A stretch of DNA of 64,000 nucleotides, taken from NCBI RefSeq assembly GCF_014196795.1, contig NZ_JACIEJ010000002.1, positions 186,001 through 250,000 on the forward strand, in the 5' to 3' direction. The notes under the pieces were generated by a model that worked only from the letters and a program-made list of their open reading frames with translations, did no database searches and was not told where the DNA came from. Below, piece after piece: positions 1-7,743 of the stretch. The DNA comes from Sagittula marina. GTDB taxonomy: Bacteria; Pseudomonadota; Alphaproteobacteria; Rhodobacterales; Rhodobacteraceae. How positions within the stretch are numbered: position 1 is the first letter of the stretch; each line of letters opens with the position of its first letter. Made by a program: the position numbers and the translations under genes.

Positions 1-681
1 GGCCAGCGGCCCCTGGATGTCATAGGCTTGCAGCCCCGCCTCGATCACAAGGTCGATCTGGCCCATCGCCAACAGCGCGTAAGCGTAGCAATCCATGCCA
101 TAGCGCACCAGCTGGACCTCATCACGAACGGCCTCAAAGCCTGCACGCTCCGCCAGGGTGCCTACTTCGGGAAAGGTTGTGAACAAAATCGCATCGCCCA
201 GCGCACCGGTGGTCCGCGTGCACAGCGCTCCACCGCCGCGCGGACTTTGCCAATTGGCCATGCCCAAACCGCCGCGGAACCGCTCTCCCGTATAGGGTTG
301 GTCTATCATGCCAAAGCGCGGCCCGGTCTCGTCAGAGACGGCAATCAGCACGCCCCACGTGGCCGTGCCAGACATAAACGCGCGGGTGCCGTCAATCGGG
401 TCCAAAACCCAAGTCATCCCCGTGCTGCCGCTTTTATGTCCGAATTCTTCGCCAAGGATTGCATCGTCGGGCCGACGCGTTGCCAGAACGGCGCGCATGG
501 CCTGTTCCGCTGCCTTGTCTGCTGCTGTGACAGGATCAAACCCCGTGCTCAGCTTGTTTTGCACCTCAAGCCCGCCGGATTGGCGGAAGTATGGTAAGAT
601 AACGTCTCGCGCTGCATCGGCGAGTGCCTCAGCAGTGGAGGTCAACTCCTCTGCCAGCTCTTTTGAGATATCCACCAGCAT
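1..681 (-). CDS. hisN: Histidinol-phosphatase / inositol monophosphatase family protein, 3' end outside window
   Basis: The minus strand reads from an ATG at 681 and runs open to the left edge, so the C-terminus is missing. The translation has the metal-binding motifs of the inositol monophosphatase superfamily: LGEEFG, then WVLDPIDGTRAF, then a late GMDCYAYALLAMGQIDLVIEAG segment. The form WVLDPIDGTRAF followed by SG is typical of HisN-type histidinol-phosphatases, which hydrolyse histidinol phosphate to histidinol with Mg2+. Other family members act on inositol phosphates or PAP, so substrate is inferred. A histidine-pathway gene, hisD, lies elsewhere in the window near 36-37 kb but is not linked to this one. 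Confidence 0.82.
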   Translation of the reverse strand, partial: MLVDISKELAEELTSTAEALADAARDVILPYFRQSGGLEVQNKLSTGFDPVTAADKAAEQAMRAVLATRRPDDAILGEEFGHKSGSTGMTWVLDPIDGTRAFMSGTATWGVLIAVSDETGPRFGMIDQPYTGERFRGGLGMANWQSPRGGGALCTRTTGALGDAILFTTFPEVGTLAERAGFEAVRDEVQLVRYGMDCYAYALLAMGQIDLVIEAGLQAYDIQGPLA

Positions 682-733
682 TACCTCTGCGTTAGCCAGA
701 CCCTCCTCCGGCTATCGCAGATAATGTCTTGGC

Positions 734-1105
734 TCAAGCCACGTCAGACAGGACGCGCGCCAACTCAAACAGGCGACGGCGCTGGTTTTCCGGGATGGCG
801 TAGTAGGACCGAACGAGGTCGAGTGCTTCTTTGTCGCCCAGGATGTCAGACGGAACATTTTCCGATGTCAGGGCCGCTCCGCTCTCGGACTCTATGCCCT
901 CGAAGAAGAAGCTGACCGGAACTTCCAAAGAGTCGGCGATATCCCAAAGCCGGGATGCGCTGACACGGTTTGCCCCTGTCTCGTACTTTTGAATCTGTTG
1001 GAACTTGATACCGACCTTCTCAGCGAGTTGCTGTTGGGTCATGCCCACGAGCCAGCGACGGTGCCGAATTCGCTTGCCAACGTGAACATCAACGGGGTGC
1101 GCCAT
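734..1105 (-). CDS. XRE-family helix-turn-helix transcriptional regulator
   Basis: This 123-residue protein has a Cro/C1-type helix-turn-helix at about residues 10-65 (RIRHRRWLVGMTQQQLAEKV, then IQKYETGANRVSASRLWDIA), followed by a short acidic and then helical tail. The size and sequence match a small soluble XRE regulator widespread in Roseobacters. It is transcribed away from the quinone oxidoreductase gene at 1389, with an AT-rich 283-base intergenic region between them that contains an inverted repeat. Its target genes cannot be told from the sequence; autoregulation or control of the divergent gene is possible but unproven. Confidence 0.85.
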   Translation of the reverse strand: MAHPVDVHVGKRIRHRRWLVGMTQQQLAEKVGIKFQQIQKYETGANRVSASRLWDIADSLEVPVSFFFEGIESESGAALTSENVPSDILGDKEALDLVRSYYAIPENQRRRLFELARVLSDVA

Positions 1106-1265
1106 CTTTTTTTTCCTGTTCTTTGGGTTTGGCCGATGAGCGGCCCGGTAATTGGATCGTGACCCGTACCAGCCTCATCCTGCACGTGTATGACCTATGG
1201 TGCTACATCAAATATGTATCCAAAATCAACCCAAACAAGCGCCTAAAGATGGTAAACAAGTTTGC

Positions 1266-1286
1266 TTTTCAACATAAAGTTGAAAA
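1266..1286. promoter_or_regulatory. Inverted repeat in the divergent intergenic region
   Basis: TTTTCAAC and GTTGAAAA form perfect 8-base arms separated by ATAAA. The site sits in the AT-rich region between the XRE regulator (start 1105, minus) and the quinone oxidoreductase (start 1389, plus). An operator is a reasonable guess; the sequence alone does not show which protein binds. Confidence 0.35.
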
Positions 1287-1388
1287 AACTTAAGTATTGT
1301 TGATGTGGGGCTGTACGACGTTCATTCTTCAATTCAAAGCATCGGCGCATTCGCGCAGGAGTAATACTCGAAAGAATAGGAGCACCCT

Positions 1389-2357
1389 ATGCGTGCGTAC
1401 GTAGTACCAGCCCCAGACACACGTCCAAGTGTAATCACAATTCCGGAACCTGTACCCGCAAAAGGAGAGATTCGCGTCCGAATCGCCGCCTGTGGGTTGA
1501 ATTTCGCTGACCTTCTCATGATCAAAGGCACCTATCAGGACACACCGTCCCACCCTTTCACGCTCGGAATGGAGGTTGCAGGGGTTATTGATTCGCTGGG
1601 CGACGGCGTCAAGGGCTTCGCTATTGGCGACCGTGTGGCGGTCTTCGGGGGCCAGGGCGGGCTGGCGGAGCTTGGCTGTTTCGACGCCATCCGCGCGGTC
1701 AAACTGCCCGACGCCATGCCCTTCACCGACGCCGCAGCTTTTCAGATCGCTTATGGCACCAGCCACGTCGCGCTGGATTATCGTGCGCGCCTGCAGCCAG
1801 GGGAAACATTGTTGGTTCTGGGCGCTGCCGGGGGCGTCGGCCTCACCGCCGTCGAGATTGGCAAACTCATGGGGGCAAATGTCATCGCCTGCGCACGGGG
1901 CGCGGACAAATTGCAAGCCGCCAAAGCCGCCGGTGCGGATCACCTGATTGACGCAAGGACGCAAGACATCCGTGCCGAGGTAAAGTCACTTGGCGGGGCG
2001 GATGTGGTCTATGATCCTGTCGGCGGCGAGCAATGGGACGCGGCCTTTCGCGCGTGCAAGCCGGACGCTCGCCTTCTGCCCATTGGCTTTGCCTCAGGCG
2101 AGGTGCCGCAAATCAAATCCAACCACCTCCTGGTCAAGAACCTCTCTGTTCTGGGGGTCTATTGGGGCGGCTATCTGGCCTTCAAACCGGAGGTCCTGAC
2201 GGACAGCCTCGCGACATTGATGCAATGGCACGCAGACGGCCGGCTGCACCCGCATGTCTCCAACACCTTTCCATTGGATCAGGCCGATGAAGGTCTCGAA
2301 ATGCTGCGCACCCGCAAATCAACCGGTAAAGTCGTGATTACGATCCAGGATCTGTAA
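1389..2357 (+). CDS. NADPH:quinone oxidoreductase family protein (zinc-independent MDR)
   Basis: This 322-residue medium-chain dehydrogenase/reductase has an N-terminal GroES-like domain with GMEVAGVIDSLGDGV and a Rossmann domain whose nucleotide-binding loop is LGAAGGVGLTAVEIGK near residues 140-160. The zinc-binding cysteines of alcohol dehydrogenases are absent, which places it in the quinone oxidoreductase (QorA-like) branch that reduces quinones or enones with NADPH. It stands alone, divergent from the XRE regulator, and ends in front of a hairpin shared with the convergent oxidoreductase gene. The physiological substrate is unknown. Confidence 0.88.
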   Translation: MRAYVVPAPDTRPSVITIPEPVPAKGEIRVRIAACGLNFADLLMIKGTYQDTPSHPFTLGMEVAGVIDSLGDGVKGFAIGDRVAVFGGQGGLAELGCFDAIRAVKLPDAMPFTDAAAFQIAYGTSHVALDYRARLQPGETLLVLGAAGGVGLTAVEIGKLMGANVIACARGADKLQAAKAAGADHLIDARTQDIRAEVKSLGGADVVYDPVGGEQWDAAFRACKPDARLLPIGFASGEVPQIKSNHLLVKNLSVLGVYWGGYLAFKPEVLTDSLATLMQWHADGRLHPHVSNTFPLDQADEGLEMLRTRKSTGKVVITIQDL

Positions 2358-2363
2358 AACAAC

Positions 2364-2399
2364 ACTCGCCCCCGGCAGCCCTGCAGCACGAGGGCGAGT
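2364..2399 (-). terminator. Intrinsic terminator between convergent genes
   Basis: ACTCGCCC at 2364 pairs with GGGCGAGT at 2392-2399. On the minus strand the stem is followed by GTTGTTTT, so it best serves the Gfo/Idh/MocA gene ending at 2412. It may also stop readthrough of the plus-strand gene ending at 2357. Confidence 0.6.
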
Positions 2400-2411
2400 A
2401 CCTTCCAGACC

Positions 2412-3386
2412 TTACGCTCTGTCAGCCGCCCAGATCATGTCGATCATCTTTTGCGTGCCCTTGGAGAACTCCAGCGGACAGGGGTACGCCACCCCATCCA
2501 GCACAGACGCATTGAATGCCTCAACTTGCTTTACATAGTGATTGATCGCAGGAAAGCGCCAGCGCGTGACCTCCAGCGACGTATCTTGCACCTCGACAGA
2601 CGCTTCGCCGTAAACGCCCGCGTTGAACGGCGCGGTCAGTCGCATCACACCACCGTCTCCATGAAACACAACTTCCTGGAACGGCGCCATGCGCATCGAC
2701 ACGACACTGCTGTAATGGAACGACGGAAAGCGCGCCGTGACATGGCTCCAGACATCAACGCCGTTTTCGCGTTCAATACATGTGGACAGGATGTCTGAAG
2801 GCTCCTCCCCGGTCACAAAGCGCACCGTGCCATATGCATAGACACCAATGTCCGGGATGGCGCCGCCGCCGGTTTCAGGATTGTTGCGTATGTTGCTGGT
2901 GTCTGCGCGGTTGTCGTAAGAGAACGCCACCGACACACGTTTGATTGTGCCGATTGCCCCCTCTTCGTACAACGTCTTGGCCTTGGCCCACTGCGGGTGG
3001 TGCACAACCATATAAGCCTCTGCCGCCAGCTTGCCTGAGCTGTCACGTGCCGCGATGACATCGTCGAACTGTGTCGCTTCCATCGCAAGAGGCTTTTCCA
3101 CCAATACGTGCTTGCCTGCATGCAAAGCCTTCTTTGACCACTCCACATGCAAATGGTTTGGCAGCGGAATGTAGACTGCGTCAATCTCCGGGTCGGCCAA
3201 TAAATCGTCATACGACAGGTGCACCTTCAGACCCGGCGCATACGCTGCAAAAGGTGCCGCCTTCTCGGTCGAAGACGTGGCCAGCGCCACGAGTGCCCCG
3301 CGTTCGCCGGCATGTATCGCACGTCCCATATGCTCCCGCGCGAATTTCGCCGCGCCTAGAATGCCCCATCTCACGTGGTGCGCCAT
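2412..3386 (-). CDS. Gfo/Idh/MocA family oxidoreductase
   Basis: This 324-residue protein starts with a Rossmann fold for NAD(P) (VRWGILGAAKFAREHMGRAI) and carries the family signature VEKPLAMEA near residue 95, which includes the catalytic lysine of the EKP motif. The C-terminal half is the typical alpha/beta substrate-binding domain. Family members oxidise or reduce sugars, inositols or related diols. No sugar-catabolism genes flank it, so the substrate is unknown. It is monocistronic, with a terminator on its 3' side. Confidence 0.87.
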   Translation of the reverse strand: MAHHVRWGILGAAKFAREHMGRAIHAGERGALVALATSSTEKAAPFAAYAPGLKVHLSYDDLLADPEIDAVYIPLPNHLHVEWSKKALHAGKHVLVEKPLAMEATQFDDVIAARDSSGKLAAEAYMVVHHPQWAKAKTLYEEGAIGTIKRVSVAFSYDNRADTSNIRNNPETGGGAIPDIGVYAYGTVRFVTGEEPSDILSTCIERENGVDVWSHVTARFPSFHYSSVVSMRMAPFQEVVFHGDGGVMRLTAPFNAGVYGEASVEVQDTSLEVTRWRFPAINHYVKQVEAFNASVLDGVAYPCPLEFSKGTQKMIDMIWAADRA

Positions 3387-3461
3387 TGTTCCTCTCCCTC
3401 ACGTCTGTCCGCCCACGTTAGCGCACAGACCTGCGACCGCAAGCCACGGCCGACGGCATGC

Positions 3462-3492
3462 AAAAACCCCCGCCGGATGTCTCCGACGGGGG
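3462..3492 (-). terminator. Intrinsic terminator downstream of rpoH
   Basis: Read on the minus strand, CCCCCG...CGGGGG arms with an inner TCCG/CGGA stem and one mismatch are followed directly by TTTTTG. The hairpin lies about 80 bases past the rpoH stop codon. Confidence 0.8.
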
Positions 3493-3569
3493 CCAACCCG
3501 AACCTTTGAATCTGTGAGGGAAGTCTTGGGCAGGGTCGTCAGGAACCGGCCGCTCAACCGATCCCTATC

Positions 3570-4466
3570 TCATGCACTAGCGAGCATACCATGCTCTTTG
3601 GCAAGCTCTTGCATGCGCTTTTGCAGTTTTTCGAACGCCCGGACTTCGATTTGGCGGATACGCTCACGGCTTACGTCGTACTGACCGGACAGATCTTCCA
3701 GTGTCACAGGCTTTTCCGCCAACCGACGCTGGGTCAAAATGTCTTTTTCCCGATCGTTCAGAACGTCCATCGCGGCGGTCAACAGTTCCCGGCGCGCTTC
3801 AAGTTCGTTGCGCTCGGCGTAATCCTCAGCTTGATCGGCATCTTCATCCTCCAACCAATCCTGCCACTGCATCGTCCCTTCGCCTTCGGACCCGACGGTC
3901 GCGTTCAAGGACGCATCGCCACCGGACAAACGCCGGTTCATGGAGATCACCTCGGTCTCCGTCACGCCCAGGTCGGTGGCGATCTTCTGAACATGCTCCG
4001 GACGCAGATCACCGTCTTCCAATGCACCGATCCGCGACTTCGCCTTCCGCAGGTTAAAGAACAGCTTCTTCTGTGCAGAGGTCGTGCCCAGCTTTACCAG
4101 CGACCAGGACCGCAGGATATATTCCTGAATCGAAGCACGGATCCACCACATGGCGTAGGTCGCCAGGCGGAAGCCCTTCTCAGGGTCAAACCGTTTCACA
4201 GCTTGCATCAGGCCGACGTTCGCCTCTGAAATCACCTCTGCCTGCGGCAAGCCGTAGCCGCGGTATCCCATGGCGATCTTGGCCGCGAGTCGCAGGTGAG
4301 ACGTAACCATCCGGTGCGCGGCCTCAGTGTCTTCTTCCTCGACCCAGCGCTTGGCCAGCATGTATTCCTCTTCCGGTTCCAGCAGCGGAAACTTCCGGAT
4401 TTCCGAAAGGTAGCGGCTCAGACCGGCTTCCGGCGACGGCGCCGGGAGATTTGCATAGTTGCTCAT
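3570..4466 (-). CDS. rpoH: RNA polymerase sigma-32 factor RpoH
   Basis: The 298-residue product is the heat-shock sigma factor. It has the RpoH box region and region 2 (AMWWIRASIQEYILRSWSLVKLGTT) and a region 4 helix-turn-helix near the C-terminus (VTLEDLSGQYDVSRERIRQIEVRAFEKL). The start at 4466 (MSNYANLPAPSP) is chosen over an upstream in-frame extension because it aligns with the family N-terminus and has AAAAGGGA seven bases upstream. The gene is monocistronic with an AT-rich leader of about 280 bases before rluD and a strong terminator. Many Rhodobacteraceae have two rpoH paralogues, and which one this is cannot be decided here. Confidence 0.96.
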   Translation of the reverse strand: MSNYANLPAPSPEAGLSRYLSEIRKFPLLEPEEEYMLAKRWVEEEDTEAAHRMVTSHLRLAAKIAMGYRGYGLPQAEVISEANVGLMQAVKRFDPEKGFRLATYAMWWIRASIQEYILRSWSLVKLGTTSAQKKLFFNLRKAKSRIGALEDGDLRPEHVQKIATDLGVTETEVISMNRRLSGGDASLNATVGSEGEGTMQWQDWLEDEDADQAEDYAERNELEARRELLTAAMDVLNDREKDILTQRRLAEKPVTLEDLSGQYDVSRERIRQIEVRAFEKLQKRMQELAKEHGMLASA

Positions 4467-4746
4467 GTCTGTCCCTTTTCTGGCGATCATGTAACGACCT
4501 TTAACATCCAAATGGGTATGCGAGAGCGCCGTTTCAAGTTTCATATTGCCTAAACGTTAAACAATCCTAACCGTTCCCAATCCGAAAGAAAGGCGTTGTA
4601 ACACGATCTAACGTGCATGTGCGCACAGCCCGCCTTCTTTTCTGACATTTTTTATCAGCTTTCAGGAAGGCACAAGAAAGAACCGCCCCAACGGGAGGTT
4701 TTCGTCGGCTTTTCTGCAAAGGGATGACGGCGGAACGAGAGCGCTG

Positions 4747-5769
4747 TCAGCCGCGCAGCGCGGCCAGCATCTCGGCCATGTCCTGCGGCAGCGGCGAGGA
4801 GAACAGCATTTCCTCCTCCGTCGCGGGATGAACGAAGCCCAGCTCCGCCGCGTGCAGCGCCTGACGATCAAATGCGTTGGCCGAGGCAAAGCCCTGCACC
4901 GACAACGCGCTTTCCTTCAGCTTGCGCCGACCACCGTAAACCGGATCGCCGACCAGCGCATGGCCCGCATGTGCCATATGCACACGGATCTGATGCGTGC
5001 GCCCCGTCTCCAACCGGCATTCCACCAGCGTCAGGCAAGCAGGGTCTCCAAACGTCTCCAGCGGTTTGGCATGGGTGATCGCGTGCCGCCCCTGCCCGTC
5101 AAAGAACACCGCTTGGCGCTGTCGATCTGTGCGGTGACGCCCAAGGCCGGAAGTGATGCTGATCTCGCCCCCCGGCGCGGTGGACACGCCGCGCGTGCCG
5201 ATCAGGCGTGGGTCCGCCAGATCCGGCACCCCGTGCACCAGCGCCAGATAGGCGCGACGGGCAGTGTGTTTCTCGAACTGCTTCGCAAGGCCATGGTGCG
5301 CCCGGTCGGACTTTGCCACGACCAAAAGCCCACTGGTGTCCTTGTCGATGCGGTGCACGATGCCGGGACGTTTCTCGCCGCCAATACCCGACAGCTCCCC
5401 GCCGAAGTGGTGCAGCAATGCGTTTACCAACGTTCCCGACGGCGACCCCGGCGCCGGATGCACCACCATCCCTGCAGGCTTGTCCACCACGATCAGATCG
5501 GCGTCCTCATGAACGATGGACAGCGGAATATCCTGCGGCAGCACATCATAATCCACCGCCTCCGGCACCGCGATTTCGATCACGTCACCCTCGGCGACGC
5601 GCGCTTTCGCATCGGTCAACACCTCGCCGCCGCGTGTCACCGCGCCTTCGGCGATCAATTTGGACAGGCGGGTGCGCGACAGGGACGCAGCCTCTGGCAC
5701 ATCGCGCGCCAGCGCCTTATCAAGACGCGGCGGCGGGTTGGCCGTGATCGTGACACAAAGGCGCTCCAT
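4747..5769 (-). CDS. rluD: RluA/RluD-family 23S rRNA pseudouridine synthase
   Basis: The 340-residue protein has an N-terminal S4 RNA-binding domain (residues about 15-75, RLDKALARDVPEAASLSRTR) and the catalytic pseudouridine synthase domain with HRIDKDTSGLLVVAK, whose aspartate is the nucleophile. RluD modifies uridines 1911/1915/1917 in helix 69 of 23S rRNA; assignment to RluD rather than RluC rests on overall length and neighbourhood. The ATG at 5769 lies in a CCATGG that also holds the start of the divergent DUF6476 gene. A GGGAG ribosome-binding site five bases upstream lies inside that gene's coding sequence. Confidence 0.9.
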   Translation of the reverse strand: MERLCVTITANPPPRLDKALARDVPEAASLSRTRLSKLIAEGAVTRGGEVLTDAKARVAEGDVIEIAVPEAVDYDVLPQDIPLSIVHEDADLIVVDKPAGMVVHPAPGSPSGTLVNALLHHFGGELSGIGGEKRPGIVHRIDKDTSGLLVVAKSDRAHHGLAKQFEKHTARRAYLALVHGVPDLADPRLIGTRGVSTAPGGEISITSGLGRHRTDRQRQAVFFDGQGRHAITHAKPLETFGDPACLTLVECRLETGRTHQIRVHMAHAGHALVGDPVYGGRRKLKESALSVQGFASANAFDRQALHAAELGFVHPATEEEMLFSSPLPQDMAEMLAALRG

Positions 5770-6067
5770 GGACGCTCCCGAGACTGCTGAGTATCAGCCC
5801 CCCCGCAGCCTGCGCATCCTGCAAGCCATGGTGACGCTGCTCATGGTGGTGATGATGGCCGGGATCATCGCAATCGCCAGCCTGCTTTGGCTGCGCTATA
5901 GCAAGGCACAGGCCCCTCTGCCAGAGCTCATCACACTGCCCGACGGAACGCAGGCCACCGCCTACACCCAAGGTTCGGACTGGTACGCCGTAGTGACGAA
6001 CGACGATCAAATCCTCATTTTTGACCGCGCCACCGGACGTTTGCGCCAAACGATCCTTATCGAATGA
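5768..6067 (+). CDS. DUF6476 family small membrane protein
   Basis: The 99-residue protein has one transmembrane segment at about residues 18-44 (ILQAMVTLLMVVMMAGIIAI) followed by a periplasmic domain (LITLPDGTQATAYTQGSDWY). The start at 5768 shares two bases with the rluD start on the other strand and is supported by AAAGG six bases upstream, which lies within rluD. The family is found mainly in Rhodobacteraceae; no function is known. Head-to-head linkage with rluD hints at shared control only. Confidence 0.8.
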   Translation: MDAPETAEYQPPRSLRILQAMVTLLMVVMMAGIIAIASLLWLRYSKAQAPLPELITLPDGTQATAYTQGSDWYAVVTNDDQILIFDRATGRLRQTILIE

Positions 6068-6093
6068 CCGCATTCCCTTCCAATGCCTGCGCT

Positions 6094-6891
6094 TCAGGCA
6101 AAGCTGACCTCCACATGGCCAAAGGCGCCAAAATCCGCCTCCACATGTGACCCCGGCGGGCATTCCACGGGCCTGATGAAAGACCCCGACAGGATGACCT
6201 GCCCCGGTTTGATTGACTGACCATAGACCCCCATGCGTTTCGCCAACCAGACGATGCCCATGACGGGATCGTTGAGCACGCCGGCGCCGAGCCCCGTCTC
6301 CTCCACCTCGCCATCGCGCGCGACAATGGCTCCCGCCCAGCGAAGGTCCACGAGACGCGGATCATGTCGTTGATTGCCAAGCACAATCCCGGCGTTGGCC
6401 GCATTGTCGGCAATCGTGTCCACGATGACGCGCGTCTTGCCGCTCGAAGGGTCGGCGCGAAAGATCCGTGTGTCGAGGATCTCCAGCGACGGGCAGACGA
6501 AGTCCGTTGCGGCCACGACCTGCTCCCGTGTCACATTGCCCTCCAGGGGAGCCTTCATGACGAAAGCGATTTCCGCCTCTACACGAGGCTGGATGAAACG
6601 CCCTTCCGGCACCACGCCGCCAGACTCGAACACCATGTCATCGAACAACACGCCCGAATCCGGGGTATCGATCTTCAGCGCGTCCTGCATCGCCTTTGAT
6701 GTCAAACCGATCTTCCAGCCGATGACCTTGCGGCCCGCGACGCTTTTTGCCGTCATAAGCGCCGCCTGAACCGCATAGGCCTCATCCATGGTCATGCCCG
6801 GATGCTGCACCGACAAAAGCCCGATCTGGCGCCCCGCGTCTTCAGCCGCCAAAAGCGCCTGTGCCGCAGCGTGAATTTCCTCGTCCGTCAT
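6094..6891 (-). CDS. hpaH: 2-oxo-hept-4-ene-1,7-dioate hydratase
   Basis: The 265-residue protein belongs to the HpaH/MhpD hydratase branch of the FAH superfamily. Visible family segments include VIGWKIGLTSKAMQ, GVLFDDMVFESGG and PRVEAEIAFVM, the last carrying metal-ligand glutamates. In homoprotocatechuate degradation HpaH adds water to 2-oxo-hept-4-ene-1,7-dioate before aldol cleavage. It is the last gene of a three-gene operon and overlaps the preceding FAH gene by four bases (ATGA). The aldolase HpaI and the ring-cleavage dioxygenase are not in this window, so the pathway is inferred from family membership. Confidence 0.85.
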   Translation of the reverse strand: MTDEEIHAAAQALLAAEDAGRQIGLLSVQHPGMTMDEAYAVQAALMTAKSVAGRKVIGWKIGLTSKAMQDALKIDTPDSGVLFDDMVFESGGVVPEGRFIQPRVEAEIAFVMKAPLEGNVTREQVVAATDFVCPSLEILDTRIFRADPSSGKTRVIVDTIADNAANAGIVLGNQRHDPRLVDLRWAGAIVARDGEVEETGLGAGVLNDPVMGIVWLAKRMGVYGQSIKPGQVILSGSFIRPVECPPGSHVEADFGAFGHVEVSFA

Positions 6892-7742
6892 TCATCCACC
6901 ACCGTATTGCGCAGCACACCAATTCCCTCGGCTTCCACCTCGATCACGTCACCGGGCTTGAGCCAGATCGGCGGATCGAACCGCGCGCCTGCGCCGGTGG
7001 GCGTTCCGCAGACGATCACATCGCCGGGCACCAACGTGGTGAACGTGCTGACGTAGTTCACAATATAGCGAAAATCGTACAGCATCCGCCCCGTTCGATC
7101 CTTCTGCCGCACCTCGCCGTTCACGCGGGTTTCCAAGGCGATATCATCAAGTTGCGAAGGATGGGTAAACGGCACCAGCCACGGGCCGATGGACCCGCTC
7201 TGGTCCCAGTTCTTGCCCTGCGTCACGTTGAATTTTGCGTGGCGCACCCAATCGCGAACCGTTCCCTCGTTGCACAGGGTGATCGCCGCGATGTGGTCAT
7301 AGGCGTCTTCCCGCGCGATGCGACGCCCGCCCTTGCCAATGACGATGGTGACCTCGCCTTCGTAATCGAGCTGTTCGGACTCCGGCGGCCGCACCAAGGC
7401 GCTGCCATGACCGACAAAAGACCGCGCAAAACGGATAAAAAGCGACGGGCGCCCCGGAGCTTCCTGCCCATCCTTGTACTCCGCATTCCTGTCGGGAAAG
7501 TTGACACCGACACAGATGATCTTCTCCGGATCGCGGACCGGGATTTCCAAAATCGCATCCTCATGCGGGATCTTCGCCGGGCGGCCCATACCCGCCTGTG
7601 CAAGCGCCTTGAGCGCCCCAGCCTCAATCACCTGCCGCAGCGCTGAATGACCTTCAAATCCAGTCAGATCGATCAGACCATCGTCGCTCCACAGCCCGAA
7701 TTTAGCAGCGTTGTCATGCGTAAAACTGACGAATTTCACCAT
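6888..7742 (-). CDS. Fumarylacetoacetate hydrolase family protein
   Basis: This 284-residue protein shows the FAH catalytic/metal-binding core LDYEGEVTIVIGKGGRRI and the C-terminal TLVPGDVIVCGTPTGAGARF typical of 2-oxo acid isomerases/decarboxylases such as HpaG. Substrates of the family are products of meta or homogentisate-type ring cleavage. It is one base downstream of the PLP decarboxylase stop codon and overlaps hpaH by four bases, so the three are co-transcribed and probably translationally coupled. Exact reaction (isomerase, decarboxylase or hydrolase) is not determinable from sequence alone. Confidence 0.85.
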   Translation of the reverse strand: MVKFVSFTHDNAAKFGLWSDDGLIDLTGFEGHSALRQVIEAGALKALAQAGMGRPAKIPHEDAILEIPVRDPEKIICVGVNFPDRNAEYKDGQEAPGRPSLFIRFARSFVGHGSALVRPPESEQLDYEGEVTIVIGKGGRRIAREDAYDHIAAITLCNEGTVRDWVRHAKFNVTQGKNWDQSGSIGPWLVPFTHPSQLDDIALETRVNGEVRQKDRTGRMLYDFRYIVNYVSTFTTLVPGDVIVCGTPTGAGARFDPPIWLKPGDVIEVEAEGIGVLRNTVVDE

Positions 7743-7743
7743 C

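Noticed and set aside
4681-4700. Hairpin AACCGCCCC/GGGAGGTT as rluD terminator
   Set aside because: The stem has mismatches and the T-rich tail is interrupted; possible, but too weak to list.
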